Shown here one piece after another: positions 8,149 through 17,715 of a DNA stretch of 40,571 bases (the stretch's first letter is position 1; the number at the start of each line of letters is the position of its first letter). The position numbers and the translations under genes were made by a program. The DNA comes from Gammaproteobacteria bacterium. Lineage in GTDB: Bacteria > Pseudomonadota > Gammaproteobacteria > Steroidobacterales > Steroidobacteraceae. The DNA lies in contig JAQGOE010000154.1 in assembly GCA_028293725.1 (NCBI GenBank), positions 1 to 40,571 on the forward strand, given 5' to 3'. A model generated the notes under the pieces. The model did not search any database. It was given only the letters and a program-made list of their open reading frames with translations, and had not been told where the DNA came from.

Positions 8149-9053
8149 GCGCTCCTCCAGTTCGACACAATAGTGGCGGCGACCTCTGTGTCACCCAGGT
8201 GGCAGGACTCCCGGAGTTCCCTCGATGACCCCGAACCCCCCGCCCAATCCGCAGGCCAGCCGAACCAGGCGTCCGGATGGCGTCCGACGACGTTGGCGGC
8301 CTGGTCGGCGACGCCACCCAGCCGGACGTGATCCTCGATGACGAACCAACGTCGCGCATTGGCGATTTCCTCACGAAGCGCGGTCGGCGGCGGTGAAAAG
8401 CGTCCGAGATGCAAGACGCCGAGTTGTAAACCCAACTCCCTGGCTACGGCGCGGACTCCCAGGGCCCATTGTCCTGACAGGCCGTTGCAAAGAAGGACGG
8501 GGTCGCAAGGTGGAGTGAGCCAGCGCAATGGGCCTGGTGCGCCGGGAAGCGCGGGACATGGATCGCGTGGCGCGCGGATGTAACCTGGGCGCGATGTGCT
8601 CAGAATGGCTGCCATAGCGTGCTGCACGTCTGCCGGATCACAAGGCGTCCAAACCTGTATGCCGGCCATCGCACCCAGAACAGCCAGGTCGCCGGTCGAT
8701 TGATGGGTTTTCCCGTTGCGACCGCCACAGCCGCCAGCGTGCGACCCCACGAGTGTGACACCCAACCCGGTTTGCGCGAGGCTGACACGGATCTGATCCG
8801 CGGCCCGATAGGCCAGGAAAGCGGCAAAGGAGAACACCCAGGGCCGGGCGCCACAGGCCGCCATGCCGGCGGCCATCGACACCATGTTTTGTTCGGCAAT
8901 CCCGGCCATGATGAATCGATCCGGGAGCGCTTGCGCGAAGGCCAGCGCACCGTAGGAATCGGCCAGATCGCCATCCAGGAGCCAGATGCGCGGGTCGGCC
9001 CGTGCCATTTCGACCAGTTCCCGTGCGCAAACGGCGGCAAGTCGCTCACTCAC
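8145..9053 (-). CDS. Transketolase C-terminal half (pyrimidine-binding subunit)
   Basis: 302 aa, the usual length of the C-terminal subunit of split, two-subunit transketolases. It has the catalytic Glu in AGIAEQNM (E54) that activates the thiamine diphosphate aminopyrimidine, then FSFAAFLAYRAADQIR and SHAGG...GKTHQSTGD, all typical of the pyrimidine-binding domain, and a C-terminal domain. It must pair with a pyrophosphate-binding half, which here is fused to a radical SAM enzyme encoded immediately upstream. The GTG start at 9053 overlaps the stop of that gene by 4 bp (GTGA), implying stoichiometric coupled translation. Two-subunit transketolase-like enzymes in natural-product clusters can deliver two-carbon ketol or glycolyl units; that role here is inferred. 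Confidence 0.9.
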   Translation of the reverse strand: MSERLAAVCARELVEMARADPRIWLLDGDLADSYGALAFAQALPDRFIMAGIAEQNMVSMAAGMAACGARPWVFSFAAFLAYRAADQIRVSLAQTGLGVTLVGSHAGGCGGRNGKTHQSTGDLAVLGAMAGIQVWTPCDPADVQHAMAAILSTSRPGYIRAPRDPCPALPGAPGPLRWLTPPCDPVLLCNGLSGQWALGVRAVARELGLQLGVLHLGRFSPPPTALREEIANARRWFVIEDHVRLGGVADQAANVVGRHPDAWFGWPADWAGGSGSSRELRESCHLGDTEVAATIVSNWRSA

Positions 9054-11446
9054 CCCAACTCCTGCAGAACACCCCGGTATTCCGCATCCGTCAACTCGCC
9101 ACAGTGGAACCTGTCAGGATCCGACTCCAGCAGGGAGGATCCATGCCCCTTGACGGTGTGCGCGATCAGGACGCCGGGGGTAGCGATTTCCGTCAGTTTG
9201 CGCAGGGCACGGGCAATGTCCCGATGGTCGTGACCGTCGGCTTCGAGGACTTGCCAACCGAACGCACGCCACTTTGCCGCCAGGTCGGGAACCGGCGCCT
9301 CGGGCGCCCCATGGCGACGGTCGCCGCACTCCTGGTAACCGTTGGCATCGACGATCGCCGTCAGATTGCCGACGCGCAGCCGGGCAGCCACCAGGGCGGC
9401 CTCCCAGATCTGCCCTTCCTGACATTCACCATCGCCCAGTAGCACCCAGGGGCGGCCGGCCGTGCCGCGCAGGACGAGCGCCATTCCCAACGCGGCCGAC
9501 AATCCCTGCCCGAGCGAGCCGGTCGAGAAGTCGATGTGACTTTCGCGCGTCATGTCAGGATGACCTTGCAGGGTGCCGCCAAAACGGCCATACGTGGCGA
9601 GCGCCTCATGCGTGAGCCAGCCGAATTCAGCCATGGCGGCGTAATATCCCGGCGCAGCGTGTCCCTTGGAGAGAATGAAGCGGTCGCCCCGCTTGCGATC
9701 GATGAAACCAGCGAACAACACGGTCAGCACATCGATCATGCTGAGAGATCCGCCGTAGTGTCCCTCTCCCGAGGCATGAATCATTCGCACGGCGTGGCCG
9801 CGAATCCGGCGTGCCCGCTCAGGAAGCGGCGCTCGTGCGGCGGGCGGGTGATTCACGTTATGCAACTCGATCAGAGGCGGCCCCGCCCGCGAATGCCCGT
9901 CGATCCAACGTTCGTCCGCCGCGGCGATCTCACGCAGGCTGTAGGGATTAGTGATGCCGCGGTCGCGAGTGAACGCTGTAAATCGGGAGACACGCCGGAG
10001 CATGTCCGCGCGGCTCGGCGCGCTTTTCAGGTGGAACGAGCGTGTTACCAACAGATCGGCGAACTCCTCGCCGTACAGGTCCACCACTTCGCTGTCGCGC
10101 GACCATTTCCGGGACGCGATCTGGCCGCGGGGATAAAAGTAGAACCCGTGCGGCTCGGCCTCATAGATATCCTCGCCACAGGCCTCGATCAGGCGCAGGC
10201 TCGACTCGAAGTCGGTTTCGGTTTCCCCTGGATGGCCGATCACCCAGTAGGTCGTGGTCTTGATCCCTTCCGCGGCGAGTGTATGGATGGCGGTTTTGAT
10301 CTGCTGCGGGGAGGTCTGCTTGTTCATGGCGGCAAGCACGGTGTCGGACCCGCTTTCGATGCCGAGCCGCGCGCGATAGAACCCCCCGGCACGCCAGTTC
10401 CGCACTCTCGCCGGATCGCAGACCTCGGGATCCGCTCGAAGGTACGCGTCGAAATAGAGATCCAGCCCGGCTTCGCGCGTCGCCCTGAAGGCCTCGTCCG
10501 CCACCGGATTGATGAGCGATTCCGCAAGGAAGAACGCCCGGCCACCGTAACGGCGGGTGGTCGCCTCGAGCTCGGCGATCCAACGGTCCAGGGGCCGGGT
10601 GCGATATTGCCCCCACTGGACGGTTTCGGAGCAGAAGCTGCACTGAAACGGGCAACTGCGGCCGATGTGGGTCGACATCTGGGAATATAACGACAGGTCG
10701 AGATCGCCGAAGTCAGGCGCCAGGATATCCGCCGGACTCAACCGCTCGCGGCGGATATCCGCGGAGGTGTACACCCGTTGGCGCGACAGCTTGCCGGAGA
10801 GCACCTGGGTGAGCAGATGTTCCCCTTCTCCAATCACAATGGCATCGAGATAGGATTCGCTGGCCGCCAGGAAGGCGGCGAAATTAGCGGAACGAGGCTC
10901 CACGTGGTCGGCAAAGATCCCGCCTCCCAACACGGTGCGAACATTGGGAAATGCCTTACGGACCGCGCGGAGCGCCACTACGGTGGCACCCAGGGTCGTT
11001 GTGTAGGTCGAGGCGCCGAGCCAATCGGGCTCGTGGCGCCCGACAGCCTCGAGCACCCTGGCCTCGACCGCCTGGATGAGCTCATCGACCAACTCGATGA
11101 GCCGCTGGAGTACGTGTGACTCTACCGCAACACCGAAGGTGGTCTCGACGAGGGCTCTCACCAGCCTGTTATATCGCGGATCGTGAGCGCCATGAGCATG
11201 CGCCATGACGTGATTACGCAATACATCGTAGGTGAACTCGAACAGATTCCCGTGGAACTCAGGCGCGATACCTGCTTTGAGGATCCCGTGATAGCGGTGC
11301 AGGACCGACCAGAGCTGTGAATCGGCATTGAAGTCCTCGAGAATGACTTCGATGCCGGCGCGCTGCAGGTGACTCTTGAGTATTCCAATGCCCAGCGGCG
11401 GAGTCAGCGGCGCCCAGAATGGCAAGAGGGTCAGCATCACCCGCAT
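9050..11446 (-). CDS. B12-binding radical SAM / transketolase N-terminal fusion
   Basis: About 798 aa. Residues 1-230 look like a cobalamin-binding Rossmann domain (PPLGIGILKSHLQRAG at the start, VLGGGIFADH near 173-182). Residues 255-480 are a radical SAM domain with CPFQCSFC near 265-272 (CX3CX2C), IESGSD near 363-368 and VIGHPGET near 402-409. From about 545 to the end lies a complete transketolase N-terminal domain: HYGGSLS near 564-570, SKGHAAPGYYA near 594-604, GSLGQGLSAALGMA near 644-657 and the thiamine-diphosphate motif GDGECQEG near 672-679. I know of no such fusion. ATG 11446 is preferred to GTG 11449 because GGAG is better spaced. The radical SAM half may C-methylate the pathway intermediate; the other half pairs with the protein at 8145-9053. 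Confidence 0.92.
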   Translation of the reverse strand: MRVMLTLLPFWAPLTPPLGIGILKSHLQRAGIEVILEDFNADSQLWSVLHRYHGILKAGIAPEFHGNLFEFTYDVLRNHVMAHAHGAHDPRYNRLVRALVETTFGVAVESHVLQRLIELVDELIQAVEARVLEAVGRHEPDWLGASTYTTTLGATVVALRAVRKAFPNVRTVLGGGIFADHVEPRSANFAAFLAASESYLDAIVIGEGEHLLTQVLSGKLSRQRVYTSADIRRERLSPADILAPDFGDLDLSLYSQMSTHIGRSCPFQCSFCSETVQWGQYRTRPLDRWIAELEATTRRYGGRAFFLAESLINPVADEAFRATREAGLDLYFDAYLRADPEVCDPARVRNWRAGGFYRARLGIESGSDTVLAAMNKQTSPQQIKTAIHTLAAEGIKTTTYWVIGHPGETETDFESSLRLIEACGEDIYEAEPHGFYFYPRGQIASRKWSRDSEVVDLYGEEFADLLVTRSFHLKSAPSRADMLRRVSRFTAFTRDRGITNPYSLREIAAADERWIDGHSRAGPPLIELHNVNHPPAARAPLPERARRIRGHAVRMIHASGEGHYGGSLSMIDVLTVLFAGFIDRKRGDRFILSKGHAAPGYYAAMAEFGWLTHEALATYGRFGGTLQGHPDMTRESHIDFSTGSLGQGLSAALGMALVLRGTAGRPWVLLGDGECQEGQIWEAALVAARLRVGNLTAIVDANGYQECGDRRHGAPEAPVPDLAAKWRAFGWQVLEADGHDHRDIARALRKLTEIATPGVLIAHTVKGHGSSLLESDPDRFHCGELTDAEYRGVLQELG

Positions 11447-11471
11447 CACGAAACTCCACAGGCGCCGACAT

Positions 11472-11759
11472 TCAAGAAGCCGCCGAGGCTTTGAAGCGGC
11501 CGTCCAGCTGCCCGGCCAGGTCGGACACCGACGCGAACTGGAACACCACCCACAGAGGCAGCCTCACCCCGAACTCCACTCGCACCCGCGCGATCAACTT
11601 CACGGCGGTGAGCGAGTTTCCGCCCAGGCTGAAGAAGTTATCGCCAATACCGACCCGCTCCACGCGCAGCACCTCGGCGAAGACTTCCGCGAGAGCCCGT
11701 TCCGACGCGGTGCGCGGCGGCTCGTAAGGTGGGTCGGTTTGTGAAAAGGTCGTGCTCAC
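11472..11759 (-). CDS. Free peptidyl/acyl carrier protein
   Basis: 95 aa, a discrete carrier protein with the phosphopantetheine motif FFSLGGNSL (Ser49), which is of the peptidyl-carrier type (GGNS). A flexible proline-containing N-terminus is followed by the usual four-helix pattern. The GTG start at 11759 has an excellent AGGGAGG ribosome site about 6 bases upstream. It is the first gene after a likely internal promoter and lies 25 bp before the radical SAM-transketolase gene. It probably carries the acyl or two-carbon unit that the transketolase pair, KASIII-like enzyme or condensation protein uses (inference). No phosphopantetheinyl transferase is encoded in the window, so one from elsewhere must activate it. 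Confidence 0.93.
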   Translation of the reverse strand: MSTTFSQTDPPYEPPRTASERALAEVFAEVLRVERVGIGDNFFSLGGNSLTAVKLIARVRVEFGVRLPLWVVFQFASVSDLAGQLDGRFKASAAS

Positions 11760-11835
11760 TCCACCCTCCCTGGTAGCCCCTTCCTCGTAGATATAACGCT
11801 CGCGACAGGATTCCGGGCGAGACTGTTATGTTTCG

Positions 11836-11864
11836 CTTCTACGCTGGCGACCCGCCGGTGTCAA
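11836..11864 (-). promoter_or_regulatory. Candidate sigma-70 promoter for the biosynthetic operon
   Basis: On the minus strand, a perfect TTGACA (11859-11864) is separated by exactly 17 bp from TAGAAG (11836-11841), which matches 4 of 6 bases of the -10 consensus. It lies in the 145-bp gap between the ABC ATPase and carrier-protein genes, about 75 bp upstream of the carrier start. This would let the biosynthetic genes be transcribed apart from the ATPase gene. Confidence 0.5.
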
Positions 11865-11904
11865 TCTGCCCGCCGGGGTTGGAAAACGCCGCGCCGCAGG
11901 CTCG

Positions 11905-12573
<669 letters not shown>

Positions 12574-12677
12574 GATGCCCCCTTCGACTGCGTCCGATCC
12601 GCTCTTGTTATTCCCGGATCATCACGCTGTGGGCGTCTTAATTCAACTCCTTGTTATGTCGCGGTGCCGCAATACTG

Positions 12678-12702
12678 TTAGACGCTCTAAGTTATGCTTA
12701 AC
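12678..12702. other. Short palindromes between ATPase and cytochrome genes
   Basis: TTAGA-CGC-TCTAA (12678-12690) is a 5-bp inverted repeat immediately followed by the imperfect palindrome GTTATGCTTAAC (12691-12702), just after the end of the cytochrome operon and about 105 bp upstream of the ABC ATPase start. It could be an operator for the ATPase promoter or a weak hairpin at the cytochrome operon end. There is no U-tract, so a classical terminator is unlikely. Confidence 0.25.
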
Positions 12703-12704
12703 AA

Positions 12705-14036
12705 TCAGTCCTTGATCCCTCGATCGAGATCGGCCTGCAACTGCTGGAGCGAGGCGACGAACTGCTCAGGAGCGTAGGCCTCATCGTTCTGCGTCAGCTT
12801 GTACAACTCGTCGATGCGCTTGCGGAAATGGTCCGCGACGCCGAGATGAATCAGCAGTCCGTCGATGCCCATCACCGCCTGCTCCGCCCCCACGTAGTCG
12901 CGGAATTCGCCGCTGGTCCCCACGGCAACCAGCGTTCGCAACAACTGTCGCTCGTCCGCCGGCTTCCACACGCGGGTTGCAGCTTGCTCGCACAAGCGCC
13001 GCAGGCTGGCACCCACGTCGCGGCTGCGCTCGACGATCTGAGACCGCTCGGATGCGCTGGCGGCCAGCAAAGACCGACTCATGCGCAACAACCCCGGCGC
13101 GCTCGAGGGATCGAGCTCACGGGCAATGATCCAGGCCATGATCAGGTAGCCGTCGCTGATGGGCACGCTGCCGGGCTCGGCGCCGCTCTCGAGGAGCCGG
13201 TGGCTCCAGTCGGTGCGGCGCATCGAGCTCATGTGACACCCATAGCAGTTGAAAAGAGCCAGCTCCGGGAAGGCGCCATTGTTGTTGACTCTCGGCCCCT
13301 GCAATGTCTCCATCGCGCGCAGCGCCGCGGCTAACTGCCCATAACTCCAGTTCTGCGTGGAGGTGTAGGTCGGCTTGCGTCTTTTATAATCCTCATCAAT
13401 TTGATAGTGCGGCGGCTGCAGTGCCAGGAAGGTGTCCATTTCGAAGCTCAGTCGTGGATGCCCCGCGGCCATCATCCGGTGCGTTGCGAACTTATCGGCA
13501 GTGCCGTAGTGACAGGACAGGCATAATTCGGTTCGCTGCCGCAGATCCGCCGTTGGATACATACCGTGCGTTACGTTGTCGCGATAGCTCGCTCGCTTGG
13601 ATGTGTGAGTGGCGAGCCAATACTCGGAGCCCCCGTGACACGCTTCGCAACCAATACCGTCGGCGAGCGAGAACTTCTCGCCGCGTTGCTGTGGCGGGAC
13701 GTTGTCGGTGTGACAATCGAGACACTCTTTTGCCGAGGCCGGATCGCCGATTCCCAGCTTTGCTGCAATAGCGCGCGACTTCAGGGATCGCAGGACGTTG
13801 AAGGCTTTGGCGTGCGCGTCATTGTGCGACCAGGTCACGTACTCATTGAGCAGGACGTCATAGGTCTTACTGGGCGTCACAGAACCGTGACACACCGAGG
13901 AAGCGCACGACGTCACTCCCATGTGCTTGTTGAGTCCCTGCGCTGGCAAAACGGTCATGGTGGGCGCTGGCGCGGCAGCGAGCGAGGTCGTCGCTGCCAA
14001 GATACAAAGGAGCGCTACTGCGGTTGAGCGAACCAT
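12705..14036 (-). CDS. Pentahaem cytochrome c554-like protein
   Basis: 443 aa exported protein with a Sec signal peptide (VALLCILAATTSLAAA) and five haem-binding sites. Four are CXXCH (CLDCH, CEACH, CLSCH, CYGCH); the first is CASSVCH at 44-50, a CX4CH site. The layout resembles the cytochrome c554-like family, with haem sites in the first 270 residues followed by a helical C-terminal region of about 170 residues with no haem. It should sit in the periplasm or on the cell surface and exchange electrons with the decahaem cytochromes encoded upstream. The ATG at 14036 has AGGA/GGGA upstream and overlaps the previous gene by 22 bp, so it is the last gene of the electron-transfer operon. Redox partner and substrate unknown. 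Confidence 0.9.
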   Translation of the reverse strand: MVRSTAVALLCILAATTSLAAAPAPTMTVLPAQGLNKHMGVTSCASSVCHGSVTPSKTYDVLLNEYVTWSHNDAHAKAFNVLRSLKSRAIAAKLGIGDPASAKECLDCHTDNVPPQQRGEKFSLADGIGCEACHGGSEYWLATHTSKRASYRDNVTHGMYPTADLRQRTELCLSCHYGTADKFATHRMMAAGHPRLSFEMDTFLALQPPHYQIDEDYKRRKPTYTSTQNWSYGQLAAALRAMETLQGPRVNNNGAFPELALFNCYGCHMSSMRRTDWSHRLLESGAEPGSVPISDGYLIMAWIIARELDPSSAPGLLRMSRSLLAASASERSQIVERSRDVGASLRRLCEQAATRVWKPADERQLLRTLVAVGTSGEFRDYVGAEQAVMGIDGLLIHLGVADHFRKRIDELYKLTQNDEAYAPEQFVASLQQLQADLDRGIKD

Positions 14037-17000
14037 GGTTTCCCATCCTGGTCGAGATATAACTTCGCGGCTTCCTGCAACGAGAGGGGCCTGGCCCCGA
14101 TCCTTCCAAACACGGCCATCTGGTGTCCGGTCTCATCCACCCCACGGTCCCGGTCGAGCCCCTTGGACAGGGCCAGCGCCGGCGCCCGGGTGGGATAACG
14201 GGCAATAACCTGCGGCTTGGGCTCCGGACTGAAACCATAGAACTTCGGCTGGGTGTCCGGCGCCGTAAGTTGAATGACCGTCAGGCCGTTGCGGCCGTCG
14301 GCCACATACGCGAACAGCGAGGCGTTGGTGGAACCCACCACGACGTCGCGGGCATCGCTCAGCGCGCCCTGCTGATTCACCAATTGGTGCAACTCGATGC
14401 CCTCCGGCTTTTCGATGTCCACGATCGCCAGGCCCTGCTTGCCCGCCGCCACGTAGGCATAAGTACGGGCGAGATATATTTTGTGAGCATCTTCCAGGGG
14501 GACTGTCTTCCCGACCACCCTGGGATGGCGTTTATCGGTGATCTCCAGGACTTTGAGACCCTCGCGATCCGTCACAAACAGGTAGCGGAACTGCAGAGCG
14601 GACGCCCTGACGTTCTGCAGCGGCACCACACTTTCAACTCGCGGATGCAATGGATCATCCAGGTTGAGGATGACCAGGCCCACATCGGCGGCCACGTAGA
14701 CGTAGTGCCCCCCGATGGTGAGATGCCTGGCACCCTTGAGAAGGCCGTTCGGATTCCAGGTCAGTGCGCGCTTCAACCGATTATTGCGAGGGTTGCCGTC
14801 CGCCAGCGTGTTGACGTCCGTCAGGATCAGGCCTTCGCGACTGTCGGTGATCAGGGCATAGTTGTAAATCGGATGAAACGGCTGCTCTTCGTTGTCATCC
14901 CGCATGAGACGCCCCGCGTTGCGCGCGGGATGAATCGGCTGGTTGGTGGGAAGTGCCACACAGGTGGCATCCTTGGACGCGACCCGCGTGTCGTGTCCCA
15001 GTGGGCTCGACGGGCCCGTCAGAATCGGCTGACTGACCGCCTTGTTCGCGACACTGGCGACATCGTAGACCTGAAGTCCATGGTGGCCTTCAGCGGCGTA
15101 CAGGTACTCGCCACGCAATTGCAGGCAGCGAATCGGATCGCCCGCATGATCGTGGGCAGTCTGAAGCTGCTGGTGCAGTTCCTGGTGATGCCGGTAGTTG
15201 TCGGGATAAGCATACTTCTGCAGGTAGCTGCCGATCACCGCCTGGGGCTCCTCCCATTCGGTAACCTGCACTCCGGTCACTCCGCCGGCCGTGCCGAGCC
15301 ACGCGTAGTGGCCTACGAGGTTGACAAAATTCGTTCCTTGCAGCAGGAGCTGCGCCATGATCGCATTGTTATCGTTTGCCGCGGAAAGATGGCAGTCGTC
15401 GCAAGTCTTCGTTTCCGTCGTACGCTCGGTATGCGGATAGTGGGGATTGAAGGCCTGTGAGCTGTAGCCGCTCGCCGAGATCGGCGGCTGTTGAATGTAG
15501 GTGTGCTCCCGGTTGATGTTGGTCTGTGACACCACCAGAGCCGAGCTCGAGCGCACCGGTGCGATTTTACCGCCGTCGGTCGGGCCGCGCCGGCCTAACA
15601 TGAACATGTCCTCCCGGGCTACCTGCGGGTTGTAGGTCGCGAAGACGCGCGCGTCGCCTCCTTCGTAGTGATGGGACGGGGTCTTCCAGTTCGCCTCGGT
15701 GGGCAGATGACAGCCCGCGCAACTCGTCGTCCACGACGTATGGCAGGAATAGCACTCCATCTTTTTCACGCTGTGAGCGAGTTGGTCCGCGGGGACGTCA
15801 TGTCCCCACTTTTGCGTGGTCGTATCGCTCCCCATGAGCTTGGCGCGGGCTGACTTGGCGTTGTAGTCCGCCGAGCCCGGAGTGACGCTGTCGCGCACTA
15901 GGTGTACGCGCCATTCGAGCCCAGGGGTGACCAGCGAGCGCTGATATAACTTGCCGTCGCGCCACTCGAACCGCTTGCCGCCATCAGGGTTGCGCAAGAG
16001 GCTCAGATCGGTGCCTGTCGGTGGTGCGGCCGGTCCGGAGGTCCGCAATGTGGGATATGCGTCGACAGTGCCGTGACAGTCGACGCAACTGATCTCGATC
16101 GCCTGGGCCACCTCGCCGTAGATGTAGCCGTTGCTATGGTTGTCCTGGGCGAAATGACAATCCACGCATTGCATGCCCTTTTCCATGTGGATGGATGCCA
16201 TGTGGACCGCTTTCGAGAACTTCTTCGGATCGTCGTCATTGACGACGGTTCCAGCGGCGTCCAGGAGGTTGCCGTGGCGATCGCGCTTGTAGATTGCACG
16301 GAAGTTCCAGCCGTGTCCGTGGTAATCGGCGAATTGCGTGTCGTGCAATTTCGGGTTGAGCTCACTCACGTGCGCGAGAAATTCCGTGTCAGCCCACTTG
16401 CCCTTGGGAGCCGCGCCCTCCGGGTTGCGGTCGTTGACGGCCCTGATCTCCTCAGGTGTCGGATACTTCTGCTTCTCGGGCCACATGGCCGGTGCGTCCG
16501 CCTCGTAATCCCACATCGTGTAACCCATGAACGTGTTCATGAACACGTTGGGCTGGTGCATGTGGCAAGTCATACACTGGCTCGTAGGAATGGAGCGCGT
16601 GAAGCGATGAGCGAGCGGATGTCCCGACTCGTGTTTGGGAATGACCGGATCGACGGACCGGCTCTGGCCCGTGTTGCCCGCCGAGGCATACGGCCCCGAA
16701 TGCAGCGGATCGCGGTCGTTCGCATAGACCACGTGGCACCCGGCGCATCCGGAGCTGCGGTAGTCGCCCGGCTGGTCGTTGGTGCCGAGGAACCACATGT
16801 GCGGGTCGTTGAGCCGGGTCTTATGAACATTCAACACGGGAACGGAGATGCGTCCCGCCGTTCCATTGCCGCGGTTCGAGACATGCAGGTCGGGACGGCC
16901 CGGCTCATTGAGTGCCTGGATGCCCCCCGTGAGATTGGGCAACGCAATCTCCGGAAAACGATTGCCCGTTACCCGGCCGCCGGGCTCGAACACGCGGAAA

Positions 17001-17704
17001 ACGTCGCCCGTCGGCGCTGACTCCCAGTGAGGCACGGGCTCCAGGCCTGGGAGTACTCCGTGCTGCACTAGAGCGCTCGTGGGGTCCGGTAGCAGAGGAC
17101 CCTTGATGGCCGCGGCATCACCCGTGGGGGTGTATGACTCACCGAGAATGTAACGCTTGTAGGGAAGCACACCGTTGTTATAGGAGGCGCCTCCCAGGAA
17201 CATGGCGCTTGTCGACATGAGACTGCGCACGGCGGCGGAGATGATCGCGCCATGACAGGCGCCACAGGCTTTATCGGCCACCCGGTAATCAGCCGGGTTC
17301 ATGAAGCGGATGAACTCGGGGGACTCGCGGTTGAGAAGCGTGTAACTGCGTTGTGGTTTCGCGCTTCTGGGATAGCCCCATTCCTCCGGATACCGGGGCA
17401 CCACGTGCGCCAGATCGCGCAGCCGCTTGTACTCGAATTCCAAACGCGGCAGCCCCCGTTCGGGGATCTGGCTCGCATCGCCTCCATGGCAGTCGGTACA
17501 ACCTAGCTTTACCGCCGGATTGTCGTGCATCGATAGCCGGTCGGTTTCCGTGTGACAGCCGAGACAACCCACACTCTTCCGGTCGACTTCACTCAGAGGC
17601 TGATCCGCGGGCGCTGCTGCGGACGCGGCAGCGCCCGCGGACGCCGTGTGCCCCGCCGCACTCCACAACAGCATCAACCAGACCAGCCAAAGTTGTCGAT
17701 TCAT
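14015..17704 (-). CDS. Decahaem cytochrome fused to LVIVD-repeat beta-propeller
   Basis: About 1229 aa. A Sec signal peptide (LVWLMLLWSAAGHTASA) is followed by ten CXXCH sites: CLGCH, CTDCH, CGACH, CAGCH, CMTCH, CVDCH twice, CYSCH, CAGCH and CDDCH (the last near residue 770). From about 860 to 1150 come some six LVIVD-type repeats, for example YLYAAEGHHGLQVYDV, YVYVAADVGLVILNL, YLFVTDREGLKVLEI and YAYVAAGKQGLAIVDI, which form surface-type propellers. Probably a periplasmic or cell-surface electron carrier with a docking or substrate-binding propeller. The ATG at 17704 is used; a TTG at 17719 overlaps the upstream stop (TTGA) and could also serve, since neither has a good ribosome site. It follows the barrel gene directly, as expected for a porin-cytochrome conduit. 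Confidence 0.92.
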   Translation of the reverse strand: MNRQLWLVWLMLLWSAAGHTASAGAAASAAAPADQPLSEVDRKSVGCLGCHTETDRLSMHDNPAVKLGCTDCHGGDASQIPERGLPRLEFEYKRLRDLAHVVPRYPEEWGYPRSAKPQRSYTLLNRESPEFIRFMNPADYRVADKACGACHGAIISAAVRSLMSTSAMFLGGASYNNGVLPYKRYILGESYTPTGDAAAIKGPLLPDPTSALVQHGVLPGLEPVPHWESAPTGDVFRVFEPGGRVTGNRFPEIALPNLTGGIQALNEPGRPDLHVSNRGNGTAGRISVPVLNVHKTRLNDPHMWFLGTNDQPGDYRSSGCAGCHVVYANDRDPLHSGPYASAGNTGQSRSVDPVIPKHESGHPLAHRFTRSIPTSQCMTCHMHQPNVFMNTFMGYTMWDYEADAPAMWPEKQKYPTPEEIRAVNDRNPEGAAPKGKWADTEFLAHVSELNPKLHDTQFADYHGHGWNFRAIYKRDRHGNLLDAAGTVVNDDDPKKFSKAVHMASIHMEKGMQCVDCHFAQDNHSNGYIYGEVAQAIEISCVDCHGTVDAYPTLRTSGPAAPPTGTDLSLLRNPDGGKRFEWRDGKLYQRSLVTPGLEWRVHLVRDSVTPGSADYNAKSARAKLMGSDTTTQKWGHDVPADQLAHSVKKMECYSCHTSWTTSCAGCHLPTEANWKTPSHHYEGGDARVFATYNPQVAREDMFMLGRRGPTDGGKIAPVRSSSALVVSQTNINREHTYIQQPPISASGYSSQAFNPHYPHTERTTETKTCDDCHLSAANDNNAIMAQLLLQGTNFVNLVGHYAWLGTAGGVTGVQVTEWEEPQAVIGSYLQKYAYPDNYRHHQELHQQLQTAHDHAGDPIRCLQLRGEYLYAAEGHHGLQVYDVASVANKAVSQPILTGPSSPLGHDTRVASKDATCVALPTNQPIHPARNAGRLMRDDNEEQPFHPIYNYALITDSREGLILTDVNTLADGNPRNNRLKRALTWNPNGLLKGARHLTIGGHYVYVAADVGLVILNLDDPLHPRVESVVPLQNVRASALQFRYLFVTDREGLKVLEITDKRHPRVVGKTVPLEDAHKIYLARTYAYVAAGKQGLAIVDIEKPEGIELHQLVNQQGALSDARDVVVGSTNASLFAYVADGRNGLTVIQLTAPDTQPKFYGFSPEPKPQVIARYPTRAPALALSKGLDRDRGVDETGHQMAVFGRIGARPLSLQEAAKLYLDQDGKPWFAQPQ

Positions 17705-17715
17705 AGAAGCGCGGC

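Noticed and set aside
14123..15460. Long plus-strand open frame opposite the propeller part of the decahaem cytochrome
   Set aside because: Shadow of the repeat-coding strand; composition is not protein-like and no ribosome site is present.
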